DNA from: Lysinibacillus fusiformis
GTDB lineage: Bacteria > Bacillota > Bacilli > Bacillales_A > Planococcaceae
Reading direction: 5' to 3'
Length of the DNA stretch: 64,000 nt
NCBI GenBank assembly: GCA_030027265.1
Contig: JASENG010000006.1
Coordinates: forward strand, 176,835 to 240,834
In this document: in pieces, positions 54,927 to 63,957 of the stretch
Layout of the letters: every line of letters starts with the position of its first letter
Numbering within the stretch: the stretch's first letter is position 1
The notes under the pieces: model-generated
Seen by the model: only the letters and a program-made list of their open reading frames with translations
The model's database searches: none
What the model was told of the DNA's origin: nothing
Made by a program: the position numbers and the translations under genes

Positions 54927-55080
54927 AAAAACAACCCCTATTCCATAATTAACAAAATATACGATTCTTTACTATAAAAAGTTTCAAATAAAAAATGTTT
55001 ACTATCTATTAAATAAATTACCACTAATAACTTTATTGAATCTAAATATTCGTGTTAAACTCTCTTTTGGAGGAGAAAAT

Positions 55081-55590
55081 ATGGTAAAACACTCGCAGAT
55101 TTTTATAGATAGTCTTATTCATCCCAAAAAATTAGCCGCTTATAGATTATTAACGATTGGGAAAACAATTCAATATGTTTTTCTATTAATAGCAGTTTTA
55201 GCCATCTATTCGTTTGTTCAATTTTTAACGGGTGTTTCGGAGACCTCATTCAACACTCAAGGATTAACAGAATACTTGGAAGATATACAATGGCTCATAT
55301 ATCCTTTCGCCTTTGTGTCATCCGTTCTTACCTCGACAATTCTGATATTTGTCAAAATTAGTATATATGCCTATGCAGGCGTGGTCATTTTAAAATTGAA
55401 ACAGCGTCGAGGGGAATACCGTCACATGTGGCGAACTGCTGCATTAGCGATTACGTGGCCAACTCTGTTATCAGTTATATTATCAATAGTTGGAAGTTCA
55501 AGTTTGTTCACTATTTTAATAGACATAGTTATTACTATTCCTCTATTAGTTATTGCTTCAACAAAATATCCAAAATTACCGAAAAAATAA
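55081..55590 (+). CDS. yqgB: DUF1189 membrane protein YqgB
   Basis: A 169-residue protein with four membrane helices and FIDSLIHPKKLAAYRLLTIGK at the N-terminus, typical of DUF1189. The ATG at 55081 has GGAGGAG upstream and fits the family start. Function unknown. Divergent from yqgC, as in B. subtilis. Confidence 0.82.
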   Translation: MVKHSQIFIDSLIHPKKLAAYRLLTIGKTIQYVFLLIAVLAIYSFVQFLTGVSETSFNTQGLTEYLEDIQWLIYPFAFVSSVLTSTILIFVKISIYAYAGVVILKLKQRRGEYRHMWRTAALAITWPTLLSVILSIVGSSSLFTILIDIVITIPLLVIASTKYPKLPKK

Positions 55591-55642
55591 TAGGCATGAT
55601 TCCTCCTTCTCTTCATATAGTGAGAGAAAGGAGGGATTTTTA

Positions 55643-55978
55643 ATGAGATTTCTTATTTTTACGGTTGTGTTTTTCCTTATAGCAGCTGTGATTAAAATAG
55701 ATTTAACTGAAGGTACCGTGCCCCTTGCGAACTTCGATAAAGAACAGGTCGTACAGGCATGCGAACAACAAATTGCCATTAAAACTCTTTCTGTAGTCAC
55801 TACCGCTGGCGATACTGTACAAGGCTTACTTGCGGCCTACCCATCTGAAGCAGAAATATCCTACCCAGAAAAGATGGCACAATTTTACAAACTGAATCCT
55901 CATTTACAAAAACAAGCGATGGTACCTGGCGAACTTATAAAAATACCAATCTATGATAAAATAGAAAATAATTGCTGA
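55643..55978 (+). CDS. yqgA: YqgA-like secreted/anchored LysM-type protein
   Basis: A 111-residue protein with an N-terminal membrane helix (about 2-17), a linker with TEGTVPLANF, and a C-terminal region VTTAGDTVQGLLAAYP ... FYKLNPHLQKQAMVPGELIKIP that reads as one degenerate LysM repeat (binding murein). AAAGGAGGG precedes the ATG. It follows yqgB and lies just before ispG. The LysM call is by pattern, and YqgA by position. Confidence 0.7.
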   Translation: MRFLIFTVVFFLIAAVIKIDLTEGTVPLANFDKEQVVQACEQQIAIKTLSVVTTAGDTVQGLLAAYPSEAEISYPEKMAQFYKLNPHLQKQAMVPGELIKIPIYDKIENNC

Positions 55979-56089
55979 TAAATAAAAAGTAGCGTTTCTT
56001 CCTTGTCCATCTTTCACTACACTGATAAAATGATAGAAGTGCGGTACGCGAAAAGTTAAGATACGTACCTCAAAAAGGAGAGAATCTTC

Positions 56090-57196
56090 ATGAGTGAACT
56101 TATTCACCGTTCAAAAACACGTTCTGTACGTGTAGGGAATTTAACGATTGGTGGTAGTAATGAACTATTCATCCAAAGTATGTGTACAACAAAAACACAT
56201 GACGTAGAAGCGACAGTTGCAGAAATTCTACGATTAGAAGAAGCGGGTTGTCAGATTGTCCGTGTAGCAGTACCAGACGAGCGTGCTGCTAATGCGATTG
56301 CTGATATAAAAAAACGTATTCATATTCCGCTAGTAGCGGATATTCATTTTGATTATAAATTGGCTCTAAAGGCGATTGAAAATGGAATCGATAAAGTACG
56401 TATCAACCCTGGGAATATTGGTCGTCGCGAGAAAGTTGAAGCAGTCGTAAATGCAGCCAAAGCAAAAGGTATTCCTATTCGAATTGGTGTTAATGCAGGA
56501 TCGCTAGAACGCCACATTTTAGAAAAGTATGGTTACCCAACGGCTGATGGGATGGTTGAATCGGCTTTACACCATATTAAAATCTTAGAAGACTTAGATT
56601 TCCACGATATTATCGTATCTATGAAGGCTTCTGATGTAAACCTTGCGATTGAAGCCTATGAAAAAGCTGCTAAAGCCTTCGACTATCCATTACACTTGGG
56701 TATTACGGAGTCAGGCACTTTATTTGCAGGTACAGTTAAATCTGCTGCCGGTCTTGGTGCAATTTTATCAAAAGGTATCGGCAATACATTACGTATTTCA
56801 CTGTCAGCCGATCCGGTGGAAGAAGTAAAGGTTGCACGTGAGCTCTTAAAATCCTTTGGGCTTGCTTCTAATATGGCTACGCTAATCTCTTGTCCTACTT
56901 GCGGTCGAATTGAAATTGATTTGATTTCCATTGCAAACGAAGTAGAAGAATACATTTCAAAATTAAATGTTCCTTTAAAAGTTGCTGTACTTGGCTGTGC
57001 AGTAAATGGTCCCGGGGAAGCGCGCGAAGCAGATATCGGTATTGCTGGTGCACGAGGAGAAGGATTGTTATTTATGAAAGGAAAAACAGTTCGTAAAGTA
57101 CCAGAGGCGACAATGGTAGAAGAACTGAAAAAAGAAATCGATAAATTAGCAGCTGAAATGGCTGCAGAGCGAGACAAAAACGAAGCACAAGTCTAA
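56090..57196 (+). CDS. ispG: 4-hydroxy-3-methylbut-2-en-1-yl diphosphate synthase
   Basis: Iron-sulfur enzyme of the MEP isoprenoid pathway (GcpE), 368 residues. A TIM-barrel N-terminal domain ([37 protein letters not shown]) and a C-terminal [4Fe-4S] domain with [12 protein letters not shown] and [19 protein letters not shown], giving three Cys and a Glu as ligands. AAAAGGAGAG precedes the ATG. It is followed by yqfW, the B. subtilis yqfY-yqfW order less yqfX. Confidence 0.96.
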   Translation: MSELIHRSKTRSVRVGNLTIGGSNELFIQSMCTTKTHDVEATVAEILRLEEAGCQIVRVAVPDERAANAIADIKKRIHIPLVADIHFDYKLALKAIENGIDKVRINPGNIGRREKVEAVVNAAKAKGIPIRIGVNAGSLERHILEKYGYPTADGMVESALHHIKILEDLDFHDIIVSMKASDVNLAIEAYEKAAKAFDYPLHLGITESGTLFAGTVKSAAGLGAILSKGIGNTLRISLSADPVEEVKVARELLKSFGLASNMATLISCPTCGRIEIDLISIANEVEEYISKLNVPLKVAVLGCAVNGPGEAREADIGIAGARGEGLLFMKGKTVRKVPEATMVEELKKEIDKLAAEMAAERDKNEAQV

Positions 57197-57216
57197 AAAT
57201 ACCTAGGAGTTTTTTT

Positions 57217-57795
57217 ATGACGAAGAAACAAAAACCACGCTTTGGTATTGATATCGATGGAACAGTGACAACTCCAGACACACTTATCCCACATATCAAC
57301 GAACAATATAAGACAAACATCATTTTGGACGATGTAATTGAATACGATTTTTTAAGCGCTTTTCCCCATCCAGTAGATGCACGCGAATTTGCAAAATGGT
57401 TTAAGGAAAACGAAGCCTATATGTATTCGGTTAGCGCCATTGCACAGGATGCACAAGCGATTTTAGAAAAATGGCAGCATTCATATGAATTATTTTATAT
57501 TTCAGCACGTGATGCAAGTGTATCCGAAATCACTTTTAAATGGTTTAAGGAAAATAACGTTCCCTTCCATCATATCGAGTTAATCGGAAGCCATAACAAA
57601 CTGGCTATCGCAAAAAAACATAATGTCGATGTCTTTTTTGAGGATAAGCACGATAATGCAGTGATGCTGGCTGAAGAATTAAACATACCAGTGTTATTAT
57701 TCGACACGCCATATAATCGAAAATCGATACCAACTAATGTCGTTCGCATTAATAACTGGACTGAAGCAAATCAATGGATACTTAAATACTTCTAG
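57217..57795 (+). CDS. yqfW: HAD-family putative nucleotidase YqfW
   Basis: A 192-residue HAD hydrolase of the 5'(3')-deoxyribonucleotidase type. Nucleophile motif FGIDIDGTVTTP, motif II FYISARDA (Ser), the Lys of SHNKLAIAKKH, and the acidic pair FFEDKHDNA are all present. Substrate unproven. It starts 20 bases after ispG and ends at a terminator. Confidence 0.88.
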   Translation: MTKKQKPRFGIDIDGTVTTPDTLIPHINEQYKTNIILDDVIEYDFLSAFPHPVDAREFAKWFKENEAYMYSVSAIAQDAQAILEKWQHSYELFYISARDASVSEITFKWFKENNVPFHHIELIGSHNKLAIAKKHNVDVFFEDKHDNAVMLAEELNIPVLLFDTPYNRKSIPTNVVRINNWTEANQWILKYF

Positions 57796-57798
57796 TAA

Positions 57799-57836
57799 AA
57801 CAGGCAACATGTGAAATAACTGTTGCCTGTTTTTAT
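57799..57836 (+). terminator. Terminator of ispG-yqfW
   Basis: Perfect 11-bp stem AACAGGCAACA / TGTTGCCTGTT, then TTTATATTT. Confidence 0.85.
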
Positions 57837-57961
57837 ATTTCTAAAATGCCTCTTTTCCATCTTTCCACAAAGGTTTCAAAAGGTATGCCGTATCGATTAT
57901 AAATATCATGATAGACAAAATAGACCCCTAATTTTTCCAAAATCACATCATCAATTTTCAT
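57833..57961 (-). CDS. Small unrecognised protein (42 aa)
   Basis: A 42-codon frame reading MKIDDVILEKLGVYFVYHDI then NRYGIPFETFVERWKRGILEI. The ATG has AAGGGAAG at good spacing, and the sequence has protein-like alternation of charged and aromatic residues. It is convergent with yqfW and overlaps the end of its terminator. Family not recognised. Confidence 0.55.
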   Translation of the reverse strand: MKIDDVILEKLGVYFVYHDIYNRYGIPFETFVERWKRGILEI

Positions 57962-58375
57962 CCATACTTCCCTTCTCAATATTATTAGAAGCCCATGAAA
58001 AACTTTTGCATTCTTGTGAATTATCTCACGTCAGTTATATTGGATTTTCGATAAAATATGTATAGGATAGTTCAATTAGTGATGACTATTCAATGAAACT
58101 AGTTGAAACTATTCTACGTAAACCGAATTGGAAATATGAAAATTCGAAACAATTACATAAATTTACCACTTTGAACATGGCAAAAAGTCCTATTGCTGCA
58201 GTACATGGAGGGCACAAATGATATGACCTCAAACTATCAGCTCTAAAAGATAAAATTGACTTAATTCAACAGTTAGTTTGCTTAATTTTTCAAACTATTA
58301 GAAAATAAATCTGCTATCTTCATGATTAATTTGATATACTTTCTTTAAACATTTAATTGTATCGGGGGAACAAGC
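57962..58375. other. Intergenic region before the PAS-GGDEF-EAL gene
   Basis: It should contain the divergent promoters of the small gene and the signalling gene. A 42-codon frame at 58093-58221 (plus strand, MKLVETILRKPNWKYENSK at its start) lacks a ribosome binding site. No structured leader is seen. Confidence 0.5.
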
Positions 58376-60541
58376 ATGTATAATACGAAAATGCCCCTCT
58401 CAAAGGATGAGCTTTTACCATTTCTTTGTAATATTAGTGAGCAATTTCATATTGGTATCGCCATTATCAACATAGAAAAAAATGATTTTCCTTTTGTTTA
58501 TGTTAATCAGGCATTTACAACTTTAACTGGTTATTTGCAAAATGAATTAATCGGAAAAAATTTTGAATCCTTAACTGGAGTAAAAACATGTTTAGAGCAA
58601 AATGAGGAACTTTTTTTTAATTTTTCTAAAAAAAGCTCCTTCGAAAAAAATATCATCCATTATCAGAAAGATGGAACTGCTTTTTGGAATCATGTTACCT
58701 TCCAGCCAATCATAGACCGTGATGGTATCGCAACTTATGCTATAATTCATTGCAAGGATATCACGGACCAAATGTTAAATAAAATGCTTTCCAAGCTTGA
58801 ACACGAAGTATATATCGAACTTGAGGAGAACGGCGAGTTAAAAAACATTTTACAATTAATAACAGAAAAAGTTGAAAAATATTATATCCGTGACATTTTC
58901 TGTGCGATTCATGTTGTAAATCAGGAGCGAAACTTAGTCGCCATTGCGAGTGGCTCACTTCCTCTTTCCCTGATAAAGGCCATGAATCATCTTGAAATCG
59001 GTGGATCTACTGCCGGATATAACGAGAGTGTTGTTTACATTAACGATTTGTCCATCAAGAACAATAAATCAAATAAGCTGATAAAAAAATATAAATTGTC
59101 CTCTTGTTGGTCCAAGCCCATCTTTACAAATGAAAAACGATTACTTGGCTATTTCTCGATATACATAAAAGGTGAAATGCAACTAAGACAGGCAGATATA
59201 GATTTCTTAAAGAAGCTGTCTCCTATTGTTGCACTCTCAATGAAATATGTGAAACAAAAGCAAGAACTAAAAAGATTAGCATTTTATGATATAAGTACAG
59301 GAATGCCAAATTATAATAACTTTTACACCAGCTTAGTCATGTGGGTGGACGAAAAAGTTAATGGTGCAATTCTCTTACTTCAACCCAATGAATATTCAAG
59401 CATTGTTGATTTATACGGCAGAAAATTTGGAGACGAATTAATCGGACAGCTTGTTCATCGTTTCCTGGCCATCGAAGATTTACATGAAGAGATTATTTAC
59501 GGAAGGTTTTCGACATCCTCTTTTATTATAGGTGTAAAACAAGCCGATGAAGAAAGTTTAAAACAGTTTATCAACCAAATTATACAAATCACATCCGTGC
59601 CTTTTACAATTGCTGATAGAGAGATTTTCATCACATTGAAAATTGGGGTGTCTCATTTTAATGAATGTTTGAGTTTAGATGAGAGTATTCGTCGTGCTGA
59701 TACTGCTTTAACAAAATCTCGACTGCAAAATTCTGTTGTGGCCTATTTTGAAGCGGGTACAGACGAATTGATTCAACGTGAACTGAATATTTTAAATCAA
59801 TTACAATTTGGAATTAAAAATGAAGAATTTACAGTACACCTACAGCCAAAAATCAACTTAGCAACAGATGAAATTGAGGGGTTTGAAGCACTGGCGAGAT
59901 GGCATTCACCAGTTTTAGGGCACGTCTCCCCTGCTGAATTTATACCGATTGCAGAAAAAAGCGGAAAAATCAATGAAGTGGATAATTTAATTTTAAGAAA
60001 AGTACTGAAATTCCAAAACATCCGTATTTCTAAGGGATTAAAAATAGTTCCTATCGCTGTCAATATTTCACCTGTTCACTTTTACAGCGAAACCTTTGTA
60101 AATGATTTTCTTTCTTTAGTACAGAAATATCATATACCGCCAAATTATATAAAAATTGAAGTAACCGAGAGTGTGGAACTATTTGACTTTGTAAAAGCAA
60201 AAGAGATTCTATTACAATTAAAAAAATTAGGCTATGAAAGCTCCATCGATGATTTTGGCGTCGGTTTTTCAAGCTTAAGCTACTTACAGCAACTACCCTT
60301 CTCTGAAATTAAAATCGATCGAAGTTTTATCAATGATATTAATAACAGTGATATGCACGCAGTTGTACAAACTATTGTGCAACTTGCGGAGAAGCTGCGA
60401 ATGCATGTAGTGGCTGAAGGCATCGAAACTTCAGAGCAATATTCAATACTGCAGAAAATTGGCTGTAAATCCGGTCAAGGTTTTTACTTTCACAAACCGA
60501 TGCCCCTTGTAGAAGCAGAAAATTTACTAAATACTATTTAA
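58376..60541 (+). CDS. PAS-GAF-GGDEF-EAL protein, degenerate GGDEF
   Basis: Cyclic-di-GMP signalling protein of 721 residues without membrane helices. PAS at about 15-135 (VNQAFTTLTGYLQNELIGKN), GAF-like at about 145-295, a GGDEF-fold domain at about 300-460 and EAL at about 470-715. The GGDEF signature is replaced by RFSTSSF (about 377-383), so no cyclase activity is expected. The EAL domain keeps its Glu (EGFEALARW), SIDDFGVGFSSL, KIDRSF and VVAEGIET, so it should be a phosphodiesterase. CGGGGGAA precedes the ATG. Monocistronic. Confidence 0.9.
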   Translation: MYNTKMPLSKDELLPFLCNISEQFHIGIAIINIEKNDFPFVYVNQAFTTLTGYLQNELIGKNFESLTGVKTCLEQNEELFFNFSKKSSFEKNIIHYQKDGTAFWNHVTFQPIIDRDGIATYAIIHCKDITDQMLNKMLSKLEHEVYIELEENGELKNILQLITEKVEKYYIRDIFCAIHVVNQERNLVAIASGSLPLSLIKAMNHLEIGGSTAGYNESVVYINDLSIKNNKSNKLIKKYKLSSCWSKPIFTNEKRLLGYFSIYIKGEMQLRQADIDFLKKLSPIVALSMKYVKQKQELKRLAFYDISTGMPNYNNFYTSLVMWVDEKVNGAILLLQPNEYSSIVDLYGRKFGDELIGQLVHRFLAIEDLHEEIIYGRFSTSSFIIGVKQADEESLKQFINQIIQITSVPFTIADREIFITLKIGVSHFNECLSLDESIRRADTALTKSRLQNSVVAYFEAGTDELIQRELNILNQLQFGIKNEEFTVHLQPKINLATDEIEGFEALARWHSPVLGHVSPAEFIPIAEKSGKINEVDNLILRKVLKFQNIRISKGLKIVPIAVNISPVHFYSETFVNDFLSLVQKYHIPPNYIKIEVTESVELFDFVKAKEILLQLKKLGYESSIDDFGVGFSSLSYLQQLPFSEIKIDRSFINDINNSDMHAVVQTIVQLAEKLRMHVVAEGIETSEQYSILQKIGCKSGQGFYFHKPMPLVEAENLLNTI

Positions 60542-60553
60542 ATAAAAACGAAA

Positions 60554-60835
60554 TTGGAACAAAACCCAAAGACACCATTTTTCCTTGAGTAGAAAAATGG
60601 TGTCTTTTTGTTGCAGCCAAAAATTGATTCCCGGTTTGGCTACGCACATCCGCGGGCACGACCTGAGCCTGCAGTTTCAGGCAACCTGCTGTTCCCGCGA
60701 GAAGCTAGGTTTGTTGCGAAAGGCGCAGCCGACAGCTACACTCTACCCTGCACTCCAATCAATTTATATCGTGTCAGATTCTTCTTGGGGGGATTTCACT
60801 AGTTTTCTCTAAAATTCCCCTTCTGTTCCAGCCTT
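60554..60835 (-). repeat. Intergenic repeat element, copy 2 (about 282 bp)
   Basis: Read on the minus strand it has the same order as the element at 22634-22947: GGCTGGAACAGAAG, AATTGATTGGAGTG, GAGTGTAGCTGTCGGCTGC, a CGGGAATCAATTTTTG end, the hairpin GACACCATTTTTC / GAAAAATGGTGTC, and TTTTGTTCCAA. The ends form TGGAACA / TGTTCCA inverted repeats. The hairpin with its T-rich side could also terminate the gene to the left. Confidence 0.8.
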
Positions 60836-60842
60836 TATTTAA

Positions 60843-61493
60843 TTAATTGACTGCGCTTGCAAGGTTTTGTGCGATAAATGTAACCATATCCTTTAAATTT
60901 TGCGGTGTTACACCATGACCATCTGGATAGGTTTTATAAGTAACTTGTACACCAAGCTCTTCAAAATATTTTTTGCTTGTTTCTCCCCATTGAATTGGAA
61001 AATCATAATCATATTCACCATGGGAGATAAAGATTTTCGTTCGATCAAGCGGCGCTTTTTTATACTCATTTATAACAAACTGTGGTAAGTAACCACTTAA
61101 TGCCACAGTAGCATGAATAAGATTGCCTAATGTTAACGTTAGTGTTTCGACAACAGCGGCACCCTGATTAAATCCAACTAAAAAGATTTTGTTGATATCT
61201 AAACGGAACTCTTCAATTGCTTCTAAAATAAAGCTTTGAGTGAAGGTAATCACTTTGTCAAAAACTTCTCTTGTTGGTTTGCCTTCTTCTTCAAATGTGT
61301 AAAATGCAAACCCCGGAGAGTGTGTAATTGGCCCTCTTAAACTAAAGATATGACATTGACCTTTGAATTCCTCTACTAATTGAAGCAAATCCTCTTCATT
61401 GCTTCCTAGACCATGCAACAAAAAAATCGCTGGTTGATGCTCATCAGTATTATTATTTGGCGCAATATGTTTATACGTATAGGGTGATTTCAT
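60843..61493 (-). CDS. Carboxylesterase/phospholipase-family protein lacking the nucleophile Ser
   Basis: An alpha/beta-hydrolase of 216 residues close to the acyl-protein-thioesterase/MhqD group: oxyanion region FLLHGLGSNEEDLL, acid HGEYDYDFP and His YPDGHGVTP. The nucleophile elbow, normally GxSxG, reads LVGFNQG, with Asn109 in place of Ser (AAT for AGT). Catalysis by the usual mechanism is not expected. The ATG at 61493 has AAAGGAA upstream; the open frame nine codons longer lacks a site. Monocistronic. Confidence 0.85.
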   Translation of the reverse strand: MKSPYTYKHIAPNNNTDEHQPAIFLLHGLGSNEEDLLQLVEEFKGQCHIFSLRGPITHSPGFAFYTFEEEGKPTREVFDKVITFTQSFILEAIEEFRLDINKIFLVGFNQGAAVVETLTLTLGNLIHATVALSGYLPQFVINEYKKAPLDRTKIFISHGEYDYDFPIQWGETSKKYFEELGVQVTYKTYPDGHGVTPQNLKDMVTFIAQNLASAVN

Positions 61494-61758
61494 GTTCTTA
61501 ATTCCTTTCTCATGCAGCAAGCCTTGAATATCTTGTATTGTATCAAAGTTTAAAGGAAATGTTTACAAATGTATCCTACTTGAATAGATTTTCCGCACTA
61601 AATGCATTGAAAAGTATAACTAGAGCAAAATAGTAAGTAGTTGAAAAGAAAGCTTTTGCACTATATCCATGTAAACTTATAATTCCTATCAGTTAAATAA
61701 ACATTTTTCTCCTATATTGGTTATGAATCTGGTATACTACATTTCGAGGTGAAACTAT

Positions 61759-63141
61759 ATGACAATAATAACTATTATTAATATCGCCATATTAATTGTA
61801 CTTATGGGATTCCTGCGCTACTTAAATAAAAAGCATGTTAAGTTTTCTACACGTGTTTTTGCAGGTTTAGGCTTAGGTATTCTTTTAGGGTTAGCGCTTC
61901 AGCTAATATTCGGTGCAACTTCCGATGTGGTAACAAATACTGTTCCTTGGTATAACATTATTGGGACAGGCTATGTAAAGCTTCTACAAATGATTGCAAT
62001 GCCACTTGTATTCATTTCAATACTAGCGGCCTTTACAAAAATGAAGCTTGGGAATAATTTAGGGAAAATTGCTGGACTTATTTTACTTATACTAGTCGGT
62101 ACTACCGCAATCGCAGCAGGTGTGGGAATTTTATCGGCCACTGTATTTGACCTAGATGCAACTCAATTAGTTCAAGGTGATGCAGAAAAAGAACGCGGTG
62201 CTTCCTTGGAAGAGAAAACAGCAGAGGTTGTTTCTTTGCCAGAACAAATTATTGAACTTTTCCCAGCTAACCCATTCTTGGATTTAACGGGTGCCCGTTC
62301 AACTTCAACGATTGCTGTTGTAATTTTCGCAGCCTTTTTAGGTTTTTCCTATTTAAGAATTGTGAGAAAAGATGAAGAAACTTCAAAAACAATCAGCAAA
62401 GCAATCGATGCCATTTATTCGCTAGTCATGGGTGTCGTGACAATCGTCTTACGATTGACGCCTTATGGAATTTTGGCTATTATGGCACGTACAGTTGCGA
62501 CAAGCGATTTTGCTGCAATTTATAATTTAGGTAAATTTGTTATTGCTTCTTATGCTGCGTTAATTGCAGTTTTTATCATTCACTTAATCATAATTTCAAT
62601 CACAGGATTAAGTCCGATTATGTATGTTAAAAAAGCAAGCGAAACTTTACTATTTGCCTTCTCTTCAAGATCTAGTGCGGGAACGCTGCCATTAAATTTA
62701 AAAACGCAGGAAGAACGCTTAGGTGTGCCAGATGGGATTGCTAACTTCGCAGGCTCATTCGGATTATCCATAGGTCAGAATGGATGTGCAGGTGTATATC
62801 CTGCTATGTTAGCAATTATGATTGCTCCCACTGTTGGCATTAATCCTTTAGACTTCAGTTTTATTGCAACAGTGATCGTCGTTGTCGCAATTAGTTCCTT
62901 CGGTGTTGCCGGTGTTGGTGGAGGTGCTACATTTGCAGCAATCATCGTTTTATCGGCACTTGATTTACCAGTTGCCCTTGCAGGTGTATTAATCTCTGTT
63001 GAACCATTAATCGATATGGGCCGCACAGCTTTGAATGTCAGCGGTGCGATGACAGCTGGTGTCACAACAGCTAGAATTACTGGAGACCTTGATAAAGACG
63101 TCTACAATAATCCAACCATTAAAGAACTAGGTGAAGCTTAA
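61759..63141 (+). CDS. tcyP: L-cystine sodium symporter TcyP
   Basis: Dicarboxylate/amino acid:cation symporter family, 460 residues, with about eight helices and two re-entrant loops: RSSAGTLPLNLKTQEERLG (hairpin 1) and NGCAGVYPAMLAIMIAPTVG with VAGVGGGATFAAIIVLSAL (hairpin 2 region). The N-terminal pattern FAGLGLGILLGLALQ and the long 4B-4C loop fit TcyP. Its leader shows no T-box or S-box. GAGGTG precedes the ATG. Confidence 0.9.
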   Translation: MTIITIINIAILIVLMGFLRYLNKKHVKFSTRVFAGLGLGILLGLALQLIFGATSDVVTNTVPWYNIIGTGYVKLLQMIAMPLVFISILAAFTKMKLGNNLGKIAGLILLILVGTTAIAAGVGILSATVFDLDATQLVQGDAEKERGASLEEKTAEVVSLPEQIIELFPANPFLDLTGARSTSTIAVVIFAAFLGFSYLRIVRKDEETSKTISKAIDAIYSLVMGVVTIVLRLTPYGILAIMARTVATSDFAAIYNLGKFVIASYAALIAVFIIHLIIISITGLSPIMYVKKASETLLFAFSSRSSAGTLPLNLKTQEERLGVPDGIANFAGSFGLSIGQNGCAGVYPAMLAIMIAPTVGINPLDFSFIATVIVVVAISSFGVAGVGGGATFAAIIVLSALDLPVALAGVLISVEPLIDMGRTALNVSGAMTAGVTTARITGDLDKDVYNNPTIKELGEA

Positions 63142-63149
63142 CAAACTCT

Positions 63150-63187
63150 AAATCACCCCTTCTACGTATTAGGGGTGATTTTTTTAT
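63150..63187 (+). terminator. Terminator of tcyP
   Basis: Perfect 10-bp stem AATCACCCCT / AGGGGTGATT followed by TTTTTTATT. Confidence 0.88.
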
Positions 63188-63345
63188 TCCTGTATAAAAG
63201 TAATAAGTGTCTATACCCTTTCTATTATCTTTTACTTATTTTATCGACTTTCTGCACTTTCTAATTGTCAATATTAGAGAAATTCCTTAAACTATTAGTA
63301 TCTATCTACATATTTTGTTTAATCTACTCTAAGAGGTGTTTAATG

Positions 63346-63957
63346 ATGTATGAAGCAGTAACTATTGATAAAAGTATTTTATACATTGAACAGCATCATG
63401 TTGACACTTTTAAAATGATGGCAAGAAAATTGGATAACTATTCCTACCTAGTAAAAGTAGGTGGATTAGGGCAAATGGATAGTTGGATCATTGCCTTTAA
63501 TATTTGGCTTTTCCTGCTGCCGGATGATGACTTATTAATTAAAACCGATGAAACTTCCTTGTACTATACAGCTAACGTACTTATTTATAACGCCTTTAAA
63601 GACGACACACATTTCCAAAACTTAAAGGAAAGAATAGATGCAACTCCTGAGCTGTTTTATCTTTCTACCCTATTTTTAGCTACTGGTTTAAACAAATGGG
63701 TTTTATATGTTATGAAAAAATACCAATTACTAGCTATATTTGAACGGACGAAATATCGCAGCTACTTCGATGCATTAAGTGGCTCAGAGGATGAAATTCA
63801 ATTATTTCTTGAGGATCAAGCTCAGTTTGTAAAGGCTGCTGTTCAAGAATTAAGAGAATGTTCTTTTGCACAGATGATTAAAAAATGTTGTGATGAGGCC
63901 TATTTTTTATACGTTGACCATTATCAACAATCAAATATTCAGGATAGAAAAGCTTAA
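63346..63957 (+). CDS. Unknown cytosolic helical protein
   Basis: A 203-residue protein that I do not recognise. It has no signal peptide or clear membrane helix; hydrophobic stretches such as WIIAFNIWLFLLP and LFYLSTLFLATG alternate with charged helices, and a Cys pair (KKCCDEAYFLY) lies near the end. AAGAGGTG precedes two adjacent ATG codons; the second (63346) has the better spacing. It lies alone after tcyP. Confidence 0.7.
   Translation: MYEAVTIDKSILYIEQHHVDTFKMMARKLDNYSYLVKVGGLGQMDSWIIAFNIWLFLLPDDDLLIKTDETSLYYTANVLIYNAFKDDTHFQNLKERIDATPELFYLSTLFLATGLNKWVLYVMKKYQLLAIFERTKYRSYFDALSGSEDEIQLFLEDQAQFVKAAVQELRECSFAQMIKKCCDEAYFLYVDHYQQSNIQDRKA

Noticed and set aside
56683..57177. Open frame of 164 codons opposite ispG
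   Set aside because: ispG is unambiguous on the plus strand; the antisense frame is Ser/Pro-rich and lacks a start signal.
58093..58221. A 42-codon frame before the PAS-GGDEF-EAL gene
   Set aside because: No ribosome binding site and no family; kept only as a remark under the intergenic entry.
60585..60812. Short plus-strand frames inside the repeat at 60.6 kb
   Set aside because: Same element as at 22.6 kb; the frames are not conserved between the two copies.
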